Source: Lysinibacillus fusiformis (GTDB lineage Bacteria > Bacillota > Bacilli > Bacillales_A > Planococcaceae). From it: DNA of 64,000 bases. Under the pieces are notes generated by a model. It searched no databases. It was given only the letters and a program-made list of their open reading frames with translations, and was not told the origin of the DNA. Below are positions 18,101-28,300 of this stretch, piece by piece (positions within the stretch are counted from its first letter, which is position 1; each line of letters opens with the position of its first letter). The position numbers and the translations under genes were made by a program. The DNA lies in assembly GCF_002845985.1 (NCBI RefSeq), contig NZ_PDFK01000011.1, positions 43,738 to 107,737 of the forward strand, written 5' to 3'.

Positions 18101-20193
18101 ATCGTATTTTAGCCATAGAGCTAAAGCGTGGTGATACACCTACCACTGTAACCAAGCTTGCTAGTAATATTTCTTATTTTGAGGGTATTCATTATTTCTT
18201 ACAAATTCTACAGGCACTTGATGGAGAAAAGCTTGCACGAGGTTATATTTGGCAAGCCGAAACGAAAAAGGATGTATTCTCTCGATTGCTAACTAGCTGC
18301 TACCCTAAAAAAGAAGAAACGGCACAGCAATTAAAAGAGGCGTGGGAACAAACAGATATTTCAAAAGAACGTTTAATCGAAGCCATGATGTACAACCAGC
18401 ATTGGATAGACCTTGTCAGTGAGGTCATTGACTGGGATGGATTAAAGGAATCAGCCTGGTATTTTATCGCCCATACAACTGATTCTTTATCAGACTTTGC
18501 CAAAGATCAGATTGCCCTCTTCTCTAGCATAACTGCTGAGGATTTTCGTGATGGTGCATTCGATTTAGCTTGGTTCCAAAGTGCCTACGAAACACTTGGT
18601 GCAAAAAAATTCAAACTCGTCTATGATGCAGCAAAATATGCTTCTGAAGGAGCCAACCATCGTCGGGCACAGCTTTATGCAGATACGGCTATCGGTAAGC
18701 TCAGTCCCAAACCATTTATGCAAGAAATTCAAGACAAGCGTAATAAAGATAAATTACGCGCACTTGGCCTGATTCCTTTAAATAAATCTGATGATAAAGA
18801 TGCCCTAACACGCTATCAATTTATTCAACAATTTTTAAAGGAAAGTAAGCAATTTGGTGCGCAACGCCGGGCTAGTGAAGCACGCGCAGCCAGTATTGCA
18901 CTAGAAAACTTAGCACGCAATGCTGGTGATGGAGAAGCCACACGCTTTACATGGCGTATGGAATTATCAGCCTTTAACGACATCAAGCATTTATTTAAAG
19001 CACAACAAATCGAGCAAATTACAGCTCATTTGCAAATTGAAGAAGATGCGTCTGTAGCCATTGTCGTTGAAAAGGATGGTAAACGTCTAAAGAATATTCC
19101 TGCTGCATTAAAAAAACATGCTGCTATTGTAACCTTGCAGGAAGCTCGAAAAGATTTACAAGAACAATATAAACGGGCGCGTCCAGCACTGGAGCAGGCT
19201 ATGGAATTAGAAACCGTATTTTCAGCTGATGAGCTTATCCATTTATTAGCTCATCCGATTCTAGCTCCCCTTTTACAAAAGCTCATCTTTATCAGTGATG
19301 AACATGTTGGCATGCTTACACCAGATGGCTTACAGCTTTTATCTGCTGACATTGTGGCACTGGCACCAACGTCCGCCATCAAGATTGCCCACCCTTATCA
19401 CCTTTTAGAAAGTGGTCAATGGAGACAGTGGCAAGCCTATATGTTTGAGCACAAAATACAACAACCATTTAAGCAAGTGTTCCGTGAGTTATATCTCATC
19501 AATGCAGATGAAAAAGCACAAAAACAATCATTGCGCTATGCAGGACATCAGGTAAATCCATCACAAACAATAGCTTTGCTGAAAACACGAGGCTGGCAAA
19601 TGAGTTATGAAACAGGTCCTCGTAAAGTGTATTACAAGGAAAATATTGTGGCATCCTTGTATGCACAGTCAGATTGGTTTACCCCAGCAGAAATTGAAGC
19701 ACCTGCAATCGAAGGGGTTTACTTCTATGATCGTCTAACCGGCAAAAATATCGTGTTAGATGTTATTCCTGCTACGATATTCTCTGAGGTTATGCGAGAT
19801 ATTGACCTTGTTGTCAGCGTTGCTCATATTGGTGGTGTAGATCCTGAGGCAAGTCATTCTACTGTTGATATGCGCAGTATTATTGTAGAAGAATTAGCTA
19901 AATTATTGAAGCTAAACAATGTGGAAGTGAAAAAACAGCATGCCCTCATTGAAGGTAAGCTAGCAAGCTACTCCTTACATTTAGGAAGTGGTGTGGTGCA
20001 TCAAGTAGGTGGTTCGATGATTCCGATTATTGCTGTTCCATCACAGCATCGTGGACGAATTTTCTTACCAATGGTGGATGATGATCCACGCACAGCCGAA
20101 ATCATGTCAAAACTGTTATTACTAAGTGAAGATACTAAAATTAAAGATCCTGCCATTTTAACTCATATTCGTAGCTATGAACAAATGCGCTAA
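15103..20193 (+). CDS. Very large DUF4132-domain protein with helical repeats
   Basis: 1696 residues from ATG at 15103 (AAGGAGG just upstream; an in-frame ATG at 15070 has none). Most of the protein is all-helical, Leu-rich sequence resembling HEAT/ARM-type repeats, e.g. SINRSLALKKIHALTPTEEEIVKIEDLLANKSGALRKEAISLLKAQ near 520-570. The C-terminal third matches DUF4132 features: DGKRLKNIPAALKK, then AIKIAHPYHLLESGQWRQWQAYMFEHKIQQPFKQVFRELY. E. coli relatives are YehI/MolR-type proteins of unsettled function. No transmembrane segment. Followed by a bidirectional terminator. Confidence 0.85.
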   Translation: MTLSHEQKTYFQGIVDSAPIAIQPLAAALLKYMDNRDYEIEQLIAAQQNSTLEELFSGPLFDVLTLFSSQERALKIKKLALRFDATMFQTDVLRRSFRSSQPVQDHLFHCLQLIEEMLTFEEITLEELLANHHQYEHGTYPNYSSYVLKNENIKVMGFNVFEQLLADELSLENPSIEEVVESILFDEHHSSFFGHPFIRGIFKSNNHRMHEALGKLLVAAARQEGLRQAIVENIDHGNLVAQLKMMKLIQEHQLTRFSSVIRAVDTWMGLGYNSFENQKVTEEVLALAVQAIEEDNFVEQLLKSERTIDIYVALWATATRDYTRLDAVVTTLLKRNKHIQLTTLAFLKNLSKTSFTAPFVKDLILTTKDIELFAFAWGNFLYANHYINSEYARDHEWDQNLQKFMQENAQLQGIEYLLFEQLEWAKNEVTKEGLNITGKPLSFVHVHLSLEDLISTQIILAHHVQDEVLFQRIIAQADSYSPSSRIGLLNIYCLDPKTQGQREFLFNSLRDRSSINRSLALKKIHALTPTEEEIVKIEDLLANKSGALRKEAISLLKAQPQDPLLQSAERLIKDSKQLKRLGGLELLLEASKDDNLTSEQITTLCSLLPKITKSEQVLLEQLVARDVPQYNERNGFGLYTPHSPIQYDRIADGAIQMNGEEPWQQLVPFYVQTPTPFEQFFQYDIEKLLSKLEQLIQVLDEHAELEYETYQWNDTPITTTLGQQYSVLTDKTDSRRDASLDAYPIPEEIVQWIKSSLFSREDLVYFNFYNNLSEYPAAHNLSDAAHTLIKPFFQYEEIKARVVQFDSLKYNYTIQQIFSVLSQDSDKISGETMLHKEALSLLEKHAPEFNSFEQAIGIMLQLFKQIPADQWQLDVREQSYYYYRSTSTIIDLDVIETFVERCWSGYSTYGEYVKMLAINEELTKRMKNEGYSANVYNLSLFQYLDAMKAGLLTQDHLFEAIFTDTLASEIFNEPNKLLERYQQSFEDLTDFFAIREQAIDRILAIELKRGDTPTTVTKLASNISYFEGIHYFLQILQALDGEKLARGYIWQAETKKDVFSRLLTSCYPKKEETAQQLKEAWEQTDISKERLIEAMMYNQHWIDLVSEVIDWDGLKESAWYFIAHTTDSLSDFAKDQIALFSSITAEDFRDGAFDLAWFQSAYETLGAKKFKLVYDAAKYASEGANHRRAQLYADTAIGKLSPKPFMQEIQDKRNKDKLRALGLIPLNKSDDKDALTRYQFIQQFLKESKQFGAQRRASEARAASIALENLARNAGDGEATRFTWRMELSAFNDIKHLFKAQQIEQITAHLQIEEDASVAIVVEKDGKRLKNIPAALKKHAAIVTLQEARKDLQEQYKRARPALEQAMELETVFSADELIHLLAHPILAPLLQKLIFISDEHVGMLTPDGLQLLSADIVALAPTSAIKIAHPYHLLESGQWRQWQAYMFEHKIQQPFKQVFRELYLINADEKAQKQSLRYAGHQVNPSQTIALLKTRGWQMSYETGPRKVYYKENIVASLYAQSDWFTPAEIEAPAIEGVYFYDRLTGKNIVLDVIPATIFSEVMRDIDLVVSVAHIGGVDPEASHSTVDMRSIIVEELAKLLKLNNVEVKKQHALIEGKLASYSLHLGSGVVHQVGGSMIPIIAVPSQHRGRIFLPMVDDDPRTAEIMSKLLLLSEDTKIKDPAILTHIRSYEQMR

Positions 20194-20205
20194 TGTAAGC
20201 CAAGT

Positions 20206-20238
20206 AAAAACAGGTGACAAAACAAGTCACCTGTTTTT
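20206..20238. terminator. Bidirectional intrinsic terminator
   Basis: AAAAACAGGTGAC and GTCACCTGTTTTT form a perfect stem with A/T tracts on both sides, between the converging DUF4132 gene and the TOPRIM-like gene. Confidence 0.9.
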
Positions 20239-20968
20239 ATTGTACATCCGTTTTAATCATTTCAAATAATAGTGGTACATTCGTACCTCGTTGCAATGAA
20301 TGGCAACCTTCCATTAAAAACGACCAACTTTTCTTTATTTTTTCCCTATAAGGTAGCTCTGAACTAACCGGGAGATAGGCTCTCAAATATTCTTCAATTG
20401 TGCCAGATAGATTGTCCATAAACGCATCTGCTTTTTGTATTTTTTCTGTTGGGATTTCATTGCGCTCATCCCATAAAACATGCTCTAAATTCGTAGAGAA
20501 ATAAAACAATTGATAAGGTACTTTCATACGATTAATGCTAAAATGGTCGTTGGCAATTAAAATTTTAGCATTCTTCGCTTTCATATCATTACGTTGTTCA
20601 ATTTGTTCTTTACGCTTAGCTGACTTCACTAAAATAGCATCCTCAGTATAAAATAAATTTTGCTCAATTTTCTCATCTACCTTGACACATTCCGGTGCAA
20701 TAAAGCAACCATCCGTATCTGTAATATGAACGACAGCAGTTAAATCATTTGCTAAAAATTTATATTTTTCAAGATAGCTTTGGATTACTCGTACCACACT
20801 ATTTTTAATATTCGGGATACGTTTATGGGCATCCCATTTTGTCAAAATATCTTCACGTTGTACATCAAAACGTATGGTTGAATTCGCAAAGTGAGCATCT
20901 AAATAATCCTCTAAAATGATTTGCTCCGTTTGTCCTTCCACAATGATTAAGAGTACCTTTTTAGTCAT
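20237..20968 (-). CDS. TOPRIM-like protein, partner of the AAA ATPase
   Basis: 243 residues from ATG at 20968. The N-terminus KVLLIIVEGQTEQIILEDYL has the conserved Glu of a TOPRIM motif 1 (Glu11) and VVHITDTDGCF provides the DxD pair (Asp84, Asp86), the metal-binding pattern of TOPRIM nucleases. A further acidic segment NLEHVLWDE (about 160-168) is present. The start overlaps the ATPase stop by 8 nt (ATGACTAA), implying coupled translation. OLD-like, AbiL-like and PARIS-type defence pairs have this ATPase-plus-TOPRIM arrangement; I cannot place it in a named family without a profile search. Confidence 0.7.
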   Translation of the reverse strand: MTKKVLLIIVEGQTEQIILEDYLDAHFANSTIRFDVQREDILTKWDAHKRIPNIKNSVVRVIQSYLEKYKFLANDLTAVVHITDTDGCFIAPECVKVDEKIEQNLFYTEDAILVKSAKRKEQIEQRNDMKAKNAKILIANDHFSINRMKVPYQLFYFSTNLEHVLWDERNEIPTEKIQKADAFMDNLSGTIEEYLRAYLPVSSELPYREKIKKSWSFLMEGCHSLQRGTNVPLLFEMIKTDVQ

Positions 20969-22298
20969 ACTGAACACCCGCTTTACGAAAAGCACGTTTA
21001 ATTTTAAATGTTTTGGTTTCCTTATAGACATCTTCATCCTGTCCACCAAGTTGAATAGCACGTAAGTAGACATCTCTAGCATTATTTACTTCTTTAATGC
21101 CTTTTAGCTGCATATAGCGGTGATTTTCATTTGTCGTTGTAAACCATAAGTTTTTAATAGCTAGCACCTCTAACACACGTAGATTATGGGATGTAAAAAT
21201 AAGTTGTCCTTTTCCATCCTCATCTATCACTGTTAACAACTCACCCAACAAATATTCAAATACTCCCGAATCTAATTCATCAATAACCACACAGGCATTC
21301 GGATTATTGTAGACAGCTATCAATACACTAAGAACAGAAATGATCTTTAAAATCCCCTCAGACTCTGTTCGCAGCGGTAATTCCCTCTCTCCACGCTGTG
21401 ATAAAAATTCAAAACGAATTCCCGGCTCACCATTATCCATCATTTGCTTTGTAATCACATTAATTTTAATAGTTAGACCTGGAATAATAGCCGTTAACAC
21501 ACGGTTACTTTGCTCAATTACTTCACATAATGCATAGAATGCATCCTCTCGTAATATTGCTGGTCCCTTTAAATCGTAAGGTATTAGACCTCTCGTTTTC
21601 TCTAAATGAATACTAAACGGCATGATCCGTTCTTCAAATAATGGTGCTATATTTTGATTATTAACAACATGTAAGTCTCTATTAAAATCAACCGCAATAT
21701 TTTGAAGTAGTTGCATTTCTTGCTCCGAAAGTCGTTCCTGTAACAATGGCTTTACATCTTTATGGAATAGAAATGACATATATTGCTTTCTTGCTAACTG
21801 TTGAATAACAAGTAATTGGATACGTGCCTGCTCACTTAAATCAGCCAGTTTTGATTGACGAATTCGGACGTCCTTCTCTGTTACAGCTACTAATATCTTT
21901 GAACGCTTCCCTTTAGCATTTTCTCGATAGCTAAGACGTTCCAGCGTTGTATATAACCGATGCTGATCCTCCTGTAGCTCCACATAGTAATTTACATAAA
22001 ACGTCCCAAATTGATTTTCAACTAAAAATTCGACATCTATGCAGGCTGTTTGCTCACCTGCTAAGATAAGTCGTTTTTCTTGTGAGGGTAGTTTCACTTC
22101 AGCAAGCCAACCCGATATAAGTGTCTTTAATATTTCAAATGCATCCACAATGGTTGTCTTTCCAGAGCCATTCTGTCCATACAGCCCTACAACATTTGCT
22201 TGTAGAAATGTCTCAAAATTTACTCCTAGTACAATTTCGCCTTGTCTTACATTTCGCAAATTTTGTATGTTCATCTTTTTTATTTTAATAATCGCCAT
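20961..22298 (-). CDS. AAA/ABC-type ATPase (RloA/AbiLi/PARIS-like), candidate defence component
   Basis: 445 residues, cytoplasmic. Walker A GLYGQNGSGKTT (Lys47), signature-like TESEGILKIISVLS (about 311-324), Walker B ACVVIDELDSG (Asp340-Glu341) and the H-loop LIFTSHNL (His371) give an SMC/RecF-like ATPase head. A helical insertion between Walker A and the signature lacks a long coiled coil. It is first in a two-gene operon with the TOPRIM-like gene. ATPases of this kind act as sensors in abortive-infection systems; that role here is inferred from architecture only. The gene starts with ATG at 22298. Confidence 0.75.
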   Translation of the reverse strand: MAIIKIKKMNIQNLRNVRQGEIVLGVNFETFLQANVVGLYGQNGSGKTTIVDAFEILKTLISGWLAEVKLPSQEKRLILAGEQTACIDVEFLVENQFGTFYVNYYVELQEDQHRLYTTLERLSYRENAKGKRSKILVAVTEKDVRIRQSKLADLSEQARIQLLVIQQLARKQYMSFLFHKDVKPLLQERLSEQEMQLLQNIAVDFNRDLHVVNNQNIAPLFEERIMPFSIHLEKTRGLIPYDLKGPAILREDAFYALCEVIEQSNRVLTAIIPGLTIKINVITKQMMDNGEPGIRFEFLSQRGERELPLRTESEGILKIISVLSVLIAVYNNPNACVVIDELDSGVFEYLLGELLTVIDEDGKGQLIFTSHNLRVLEVLAIKNLWFTTTNENHRYMQLKGIKEVNNARDVYLRAIQLGGQDEDVYKETKTFKIKRAFRKAGVQYD

Positions 22299-22448
22299 TT
22301 GCTAAACATCCTTTTAACCTTTTTCCTTATTATAATGAAAATTGTTATATTTTATAACAATTTCAACCTTAAGTATCGACTAGCCTAAAGCCTATGGCAA
22401 TTATCGCAATAGGCATATGTTAGAAAAAATGAAGAAAGGTGTGTTTCA

Positions 22449-22913
22449 TTGGTTTATCCTAGATTAGCTCCTGATGATTTTAACAGTCAATTTCGCCCAG
22501 GTATGAAAATATGGGTAACACTCCCCACAGGTACTTATGCAGGTACATTGATTCGAACATTTGGCACGGGAGGAAGAACAGCTGAAATCCAGCTAGATAA
22601 CGGTCAAATAGTGACTGTGGATGTTAGTCAAATTACTGCCGCAGGTACAGGTACACCACCTGGTAGTTCCTATCCTCCGCCATATCCACCACCCTATCCA
22701 CCACCTTATCCGCCGCAACCATACCCTCCACGTCCATATCCGCCACAACCTTATCCACCGCAACCCTATCCTCCACGTCCATATCCACCACAGCCCTATC
22801 CGCCGCAACCTTATCCACCACGTCCAGGAGGGCAATATCCCGGTTTCCCACCACCATTAATACCAGGATTGCCTAATATTTTACCAGGTATCTTTGGTAA
22901 TCCTCGACCATAG
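22449..22913 (+). CDS. Proline-rich repeat protein with N-terminal SH3-like domain
   Basis: 154 residues. Residues 1-70 include FRPGMKIWVTLPTGTYAGTLIRTFGTGGRTAEIQLDNGQIVTVDVSQI, a small beta-rich unit resembling a KOW/SH3-like barrel. Residues 75-130 are YPP-rich pentapeptide repeats (YPPPYPPP..., YPPQP, YPPRP), and the tail is PGFPPPLIPGLPNILPGIFGNPRP. No signal peptide. The start is TTG at 22449 after GAAAGGTG. Tyr/Pro-rich proteins like this occur among Bacillus spore-coat or surface proteins, but no function can be assigned. Ends in a strong terminator. Confidence 0.75.
   Translation: MVYPRLAPDDFNSQFRPGMKIWVTLPTGTYAGTLIRTFGTGGRTAEIQLDNGQIVTVDVSQITAAGTGTPPGSSYPPPYPPPYPPPYPPQPYPPRPYPPQPYPPQPYPPRPYPPQPYPPQPYPPRPGGQYPGFPPPLIPGLPNILPGIFGNPRP
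22671..22829 (+). repeat. 15-bp coding tandem repeat (YPP[Q/R]P)
   Basis: Units of about 15 bp (TATCC[N]CC[N]C[A/G][A/T]CC-like) encode YPPQP/YPPRP pentapeptides. A 45-bp higher-order unit (YPPQP-YPPRP-YPPQP) recurs nearly three times. Such arrays change length by slippage. Confidence 0.85.
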
Positions 22914-22921
22914 CCAATTAG

Positions 22922-22970
22922 AAAAGGTTATTTCTTTGTTCATCTTTGAATAAAGAAATAACCTTTTTTT
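22922..22970 (+). terminator. Intrinsic terminator after the proline-rich gene
   Basis: AAAAGGTTATTTCTTT pairs perfectly with AAAGAAATAACCTTTT around a 14-nt loop, followed by T residues. Confidence 0.9.
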
Positions 22971-23452
22971 CATTTTATTCCCATAATAAAAATGACAGAA
23001 AACCATAGCATTCTCAATGCATATCAGACATTACAAAATAAGTAAAAAGCCCTAACAAGGAGTTGAAAAATAGGATATCCACCAAATTTTTAATTCAATT
23101 GAAATCGACTAGTTCCAAGCAAACTTCTTTTTTATACTAGTAATCTTTCGAGTTTTTGTAAAAATACAGACTAAAATACAAAATAGACAGACTAAAAAAC
23201 TAAATTCCATTCTTTAATTTTATAAATCTAGACTTTAAATAGTAAGTTTTCTGGGTTGTGAATCAATTTTTTTGGCAGTATAGTAGTTTAATGTTAGGGG
23301 ATAAATAGATTACTTTGCATTCATAAATATTTAATATGCATCTGGACTTCTACGAATAACATCACAATCTTCAATGTGCAGTACATTGACTAAATTATCC
23401 ATTTCTTATCCTTAGCTTGAAATATTTGTTATATCATATTAGGAGGAAAAGT
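22971..23452 (+). other. Gene-free AT-rich stretch before the chemoreceptor
   Basis: About 480 bp of AT-rich sequence with no convincing gene. A 23-codon minus-strand frame (23331-23402, after AAGGATAAGAA) is the only one with a ribosome-like site and could be a start fragment of a lost gene. I found no confident sigma-D-type promoter for the chemoreceptor. Confidence 0.4.
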
Positions 23453-25201
23453 ATGAAAAAACGCAAGAAGCAGCATATGTCCATTAGCAAAAAACTAACC
23501 GTAATAATGGTAAGTATTTTATTATTATTTGGTTTAGTTACTTTAGGCCTTTCTTATTATATTGTCAGAAATAGTAATTTAACAGATATGGATCAATCGC
23601 TCTCTGACAAAGGCATGATCTTAGCAAAAACGATTGATATCAATACGTTGAAATCAATACTAGATAATCCAACAAACAGTAACTCCGACGCCTTAAAATT
23701 AACAAGAGAAATGGATGCGATCAATGACAATTCTGATAGCATTACCAATCTATTTTTAATTACGGTTAATGGAGAAAATATTAATGCACCTGTTCTTTCA
23801 TCTAGTATACTAGAACTAGGTGCTGAATATAATCAAGATATGATTGCTATGGGTTTATCTCCCGATTTCCTAGCAAGAATCAAAGAGGTTTTTAACACAA
23901 AAAAAGCAACAGCAACAGATATTTATAGCGATGAGTTTGGTAGCTACAAAACGGGCCTCACACCCATTTTAGATGAAAATGGTGATATGTTGGCTGCATA
24001 TGCCATTGACTATGACGTATCGATGGTAACTGGAAAAGCCATGTCTGAAGCTCTATGGACATTATTAGTCACTGTTATTTTCTTAATTGGTTCATCTATT
24101 GCTGTATACACTCTTTTGAGAAAAAAATTAACACCAATTCAACAGCTTTCCTTACAATCTAAAAAAGTAGCAGAAGGTAATTTAGAGCTTGAACCATTAT
24201 CCGTTACTTCTACAGATGAAATAGGAACGCTCACACAAAACTTTAACTTAATGATTGAAAATCTAAAAACTGTCATTAAAAGTACAACAAACGTTTCTGC
24301 TCGTGTGTCAAACACAGCCAACGTTTTATCGGCAAATATGCAGGAAGCTTCCGATTCTTATAATAATGTAGCTTCTTCCATGCAAGAAATTGCGAGTGGT
24401 GCGGATCTCCAAGTTCAAAAGGCAAAAGAGAGTACGATTACTATTGAAGAAATGAGTATTGGTATCCAACGCATTGCGATGACATCCAATCAAATTTCAG
24501 AATCCTCTATCTTAGCATCAGAGGAAGCTGAAAGAGGTAATGAATCGACAAATAAATCAGTTGCACAAATGAATGCGATTAGTAAAGCTGTGAATCAGTC
24601 TGCTGCTTCTGTTAAATTACTTGGCGATCACTCCAATAAAATTGAAGAAATTGTGGGCATTATTACGGGAATCGCTTCCCAAACAAATTTACTGGCATTG
24701 AATGCAGCCATCGAAGCTGCCCGTGCTGGAGAAGCTGGTAGTGGGTTTGCAGTGGTTGCTGACGAGGTACGTAAGCTTGCTGAACAGTCTGAGGCATCTG
24801 CACGGGAAATTTCTACACTTATTTCTCATATCCAGCATGATACAAACGAATCTGTCAATATCATGGTTCACGCTGTAGAAGAGGTCGATCATGGAATTGT
24901 TATGATTAATGATTCAGAAAAATCATTTAGCCAGATTCTAACTTCCATTCATCATGTAACAGGACAAATTCAAGAGCTTTCTGCTACGATTGAAGAAATG
25001 GCAGCTGGTATGGAAGAAGTAACATCTGCTGTTAAAGATATGGAAGACTTCTCTATCAATTCAAAAGACAATACGAGAGCAGTTGCCGCAACTTCTGCCT
25101 CTCAGCTGAATACCGTACAACGAGTTTCTGAAGAAGCTCAAGTATTATCCGAGTTATCTGATGAACTATTAAATGTTGTTAATACCTTTGTAGTGAAATA
25201 A
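23453..25201 (+). CDS. Methyl-accepting chemotaxis protein
   Basis: 582 residues from ATG at 23453 (AGGAGGAAAAGT upstream). A short cationic N-terminus (KKRKKQH), membrane helix (about 12-34), an extracellular sensor domain (about 35-195, dCache/single-Cache-like), a second membrane helix (about 205-225), HAMP (about 226-280) and the long signalling coiled coil. The highly conserved hairpin tip is present: [48 protein letters not shown]. It would signal to CheA/CheW. The ligand is unknown. Single gene. Confidence 0.95.
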   Translation: MKKRKKQHMSISKKLTVIMVSILLLFGLVTLGLSYYIVRNSNLTDMDQSLSDKGMILAKTIDINTLKSILDNPTNSNSDALKLTREMDAINDNSDSITNLFLITVNGENINAPVLSSSILELGAEYNQDMIAMGLSPDFLARIKEVFNTKKATATDIYSDEFGSYKTGLTPILDENGDMLAAYAIDYDVSMVTGKAMSEALWTLLVTVIFLIGSSIAVYTLLRKKLTPIQQLSLQSKKVAEGNLELEPLSVTSTDEIGTLTQNFNLMIENLKTVIKSTTNVSARVSNTANVLSANMQEASDSYNNVASSMQEIASGADLQVQKAKESTITIEEMSIGIQRIAMTSNQISESSILASEEAERGNESTNKSVAQMNAISKAVNQSAASVKLLGDHSNKIEEIVGIITGIASQTNLLALNAAIEAARAGEAGSGFAVVADEVRKLAEQSEASAREISTLISHIQHDTNESVNIMVHAVEEVDHGIVMINDSEKSFSQILTSIHHVTGQIQELSATIEEMAAGMEEVTSAVKDMEDFSINSKDNTRAVAATSASQLNTVQRVSEEAQVLSELSDELLNVVNTFVVK

Positions 25202-25336
25202 AAAAGCGAAAGGGCTGCTCTTATCAGGAGATGTATGTCCGTTAGAATTCTGAGAATGATTCATTTTCTGTGGAACTAATGGCATAAACACTCCTTCATA
25301 AGTGTCTGCCCTTTTCTAAAATAGGAGTTGTCATGA

Positions 25337-28300
25337 TTGAATAATAAACGAGAATTTGATGTATACCCATTAGAGAATAATACGCATTCTTATGAGCCAC
25401 AAACTCTACCATCCAATCGTACACAACTGTTGAACGAAGAAGATTTACTAGCCTATCAAACTTTAAACCAAACATTAGCTGACTACGATCAAAACACCAC
25501 AATACCTGACGTATTTTATCAGGCAGCACAACAGTTTGCTGAACGCATTGCATTGTCCTTTGAAAATGGTAAGATGACCTACCATCAGCTAAATGAACAA
25601 TCCAATCAAGTTGCTCATATGCTAATAGCAAACGGTCTGCAAAAAGGAAACTATGTGGCAATCGTTATGGAACGAAGTAAAGAAACAATCATCAGCCTTT
25701 TAGGTGTCCTGAAAGCTGGTGGTGTATATGTTCCTATTGATCCAAGCTACCCGAAAGAACGGTGTCAGTATCTATTAAACGATACAGGTGCCCCGTTTAT
25801 TCTAACGAAAAACGAACATACAGTATTACTGAATGATTTCATACATAATGATTCCCAAACACGTACAGTGTTAACGATCAACCAATCAGAAAAAGGCTAC
25901 TCACAGGAAAATCTAACTTGTGAAATACATCCATCCGACCTAGCCTATATTATTTATACTTCTGGTTCTACGGGCAAACCAAAAGGGGTTATGCTTAAAC
26001 ATGAATCTGTTATTAATTTGATTACAGATAATCAAAGAATCTACCATTCAACACAAGACGATGTATATTCTCAGTTTATCTCCTATAGTTTTGACCCATC
26101 AGTAACAGAGACTTTTACCGCTTTCTTTTCTGGAGCAAGGCTTCATATGCTAACAAGTGTGGAACGTCTATCGATTGAAGCATTTGCTGATATGATTGGT
26201 CGTGAGCAAGTAACCGCTGCCACTGTACCCAATGCTTTCTTTACACAGCTAGCAACACATTTACCTGTAGAATACCGAGAAAAACTGACAACACTAAACT
26301 ACCTATCTGTTGGTGGCGAAGCTCTATTACCTGCTGTCGTTCAAAAATGGCATGAAAAATTTGGATTAACTACAGAAATTATTAATCTTTACGGACCAAC
26401 TGAATGTACAGTATTGTCCTCTTACTTCAAGATAAAGGATTCTATAATAGATAAACAATCCAGTATTCCTATTGGCAGACCAATCGCTAATTATGAGATG
26501 TATGTTGTTAATGACGATGAGCAGCTTTGCCCAGTTCATGAAACTGGAGAATTATGTATTGCAGGTGCTGGTTTAGCAGCAGGCTATTTACATCAGCCAG
26601 AAAAAACGGCTGAGGTATTTGTACCTCATCTATTGAAGCCAGAACAAAAAATGTATCGTACAGGTGATTTAGTTCGCCTATTACCTAGTGGTATTATTGA
26701 ATTTGTTGGGCGCAAGGATTCACAAATCAAAGTAAGGGGCTTCCGTATTGAGCTTGGAGAAATTGAAACGGTGTTAAGCAATCATCCTAACATTCAGGAA
26801 GTCGTAATCATTGCGAAGAAAAAGTCCGATGGTAACAATCATTTATTTGCCTACTATACAGTGACTAGTGGTATACAACTTGAGGAAGATATTTTAAGAG
26901 ACTACCTGTCAACTCTTCTACCAGATTATATGGTGCCTGAGCGTTTTATAGAATTGCCTGAAATGCCGCTTTCTCCTACAGGAAAAATCGATCGAAAACA
27001 ACTAGCATCACTGGAAGTGGTTTTATCGCGTAGCCATGCATACAGCGCACCCCAAAATAATATACAGCAGCTGCTAGCTACCGCATGGGAAAAGGCACTT
27101 GGTATCGAGCCAATAGGCATTCACGATAATTTCTTCCATATTGGAGGTCATTCATTAAAAGTGCTTGAAATTCTTGTACAAGTGAAAAAGCATATACCAT
27201 TCTTAAAAATACAAGATTTCTTCCACTACCAAACGATTGCAGAGCTAGATCAATATATTCGTCATTATCAGCCGGAAGCTAATGACAATCAAGAGCAACC
27301 AGCTAATCTTGTTTTTAAGGATTTAATGGAGCCAAGTCCGCTGCAAGTCTCTCAAACTGTAAGACCCTTGCCAATGACGTCGGTATTATTAACAGGAGCT
27401 ACAGGTTATTTAGGAAGCCATATATTATACGAGCTGTTAACAGTAACAAATGCACATATTTACTGTCTTATTCGACCAGGTGCCCATGCAACGATTGAGG
27501 ACAAGCTAATGGATAGTATGCAATTTTACTTTGGCAACGATCTTGTTCATCCTATGAAAGAGCGTGTCACAGTTATCCCAGGCGACTTAGGAAAGCAACA
27601 ACTTGATTTATCTGATGAAGCTGAACAAATGTTGCTGGAAAAAATCAATGCAATCATTCATTGTGGTGCAGATGTACGTCATTTTGGTGCGGCTGACCAT
27701 TTCAATAATGTCAATGTGAATGGTACTCGCCATTTGCTTGAAATAGCTAAACGAAAACCGGGTATGCATTTCCATTATGTATCAACAATTGGTATTCCAG
27801 AGGAGTTAGCTGCCATTCAATGGGGCTCAAATGAGGCAAAAGGTAATTTTAATTACGATGTGAAGCTTAATAATGTGTATACCCAAAGTAAGCTAGAGGC
27901 GGAAAATCTTGTTCGAAATGCTGTAAATGATGCCATTCCTATTTCCATTTATCGTGTAGGAAATTTAAGTTGTCACTCTGAAACAGGCAAATTCCAACGT
28001 AATATTGATGACAATGCCTTTTACCGTATGATTAAATCGATGCTTTATTTAGGTAAAACACCTACTGCACAATGGCATGTTGACTTTACTCCTATTAATT
28101 ATGCGAGCCAAGCACTCGTTTCTCTGGCGAGTCAGCCAGCAGCAAACGGTCATGTCTTCCATTTATGTAATCCTGTATCGCTTCCTTATTTAGAATTAAT
28201 CGACATGATTAAGGAATTTGGCTATGATCTATCAATCGTTTCAGCACAGGAATATACAAATTGGCTATTGCATAGTGAGCATACAAAAGAAGCACAGGAA

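Noticed and set aside
22593..22860. Open frames in other frames and antisense over the proline-rich array
   Set aside because: Produced by the tandem repeat, which stays open in several frames.
23331..23402. 23-codon minus-strand frame ([23 protein letters not shown]) with AAGGA upstream
   Set aside because: Too short to support and no recognisable family; could be a start fragment of a lost gene, noted in the intergenic entry only.
25250..25268. Fur-like stretch before the adenylation-carrier-reductase gene
   Set aside because: Only about half of the 19-bp consensus is met and the arms are out of register, so it is not listed as a feature.
25202..25317. GAAAGGGC ... GCCCTTTTC arms bracketing the gap between the chemoreceptor and the reductase enzyme
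   Set aside because: The loop is over 90 nt, so it is not a standard terminator, and I found no riboswitch or T-box core inside.
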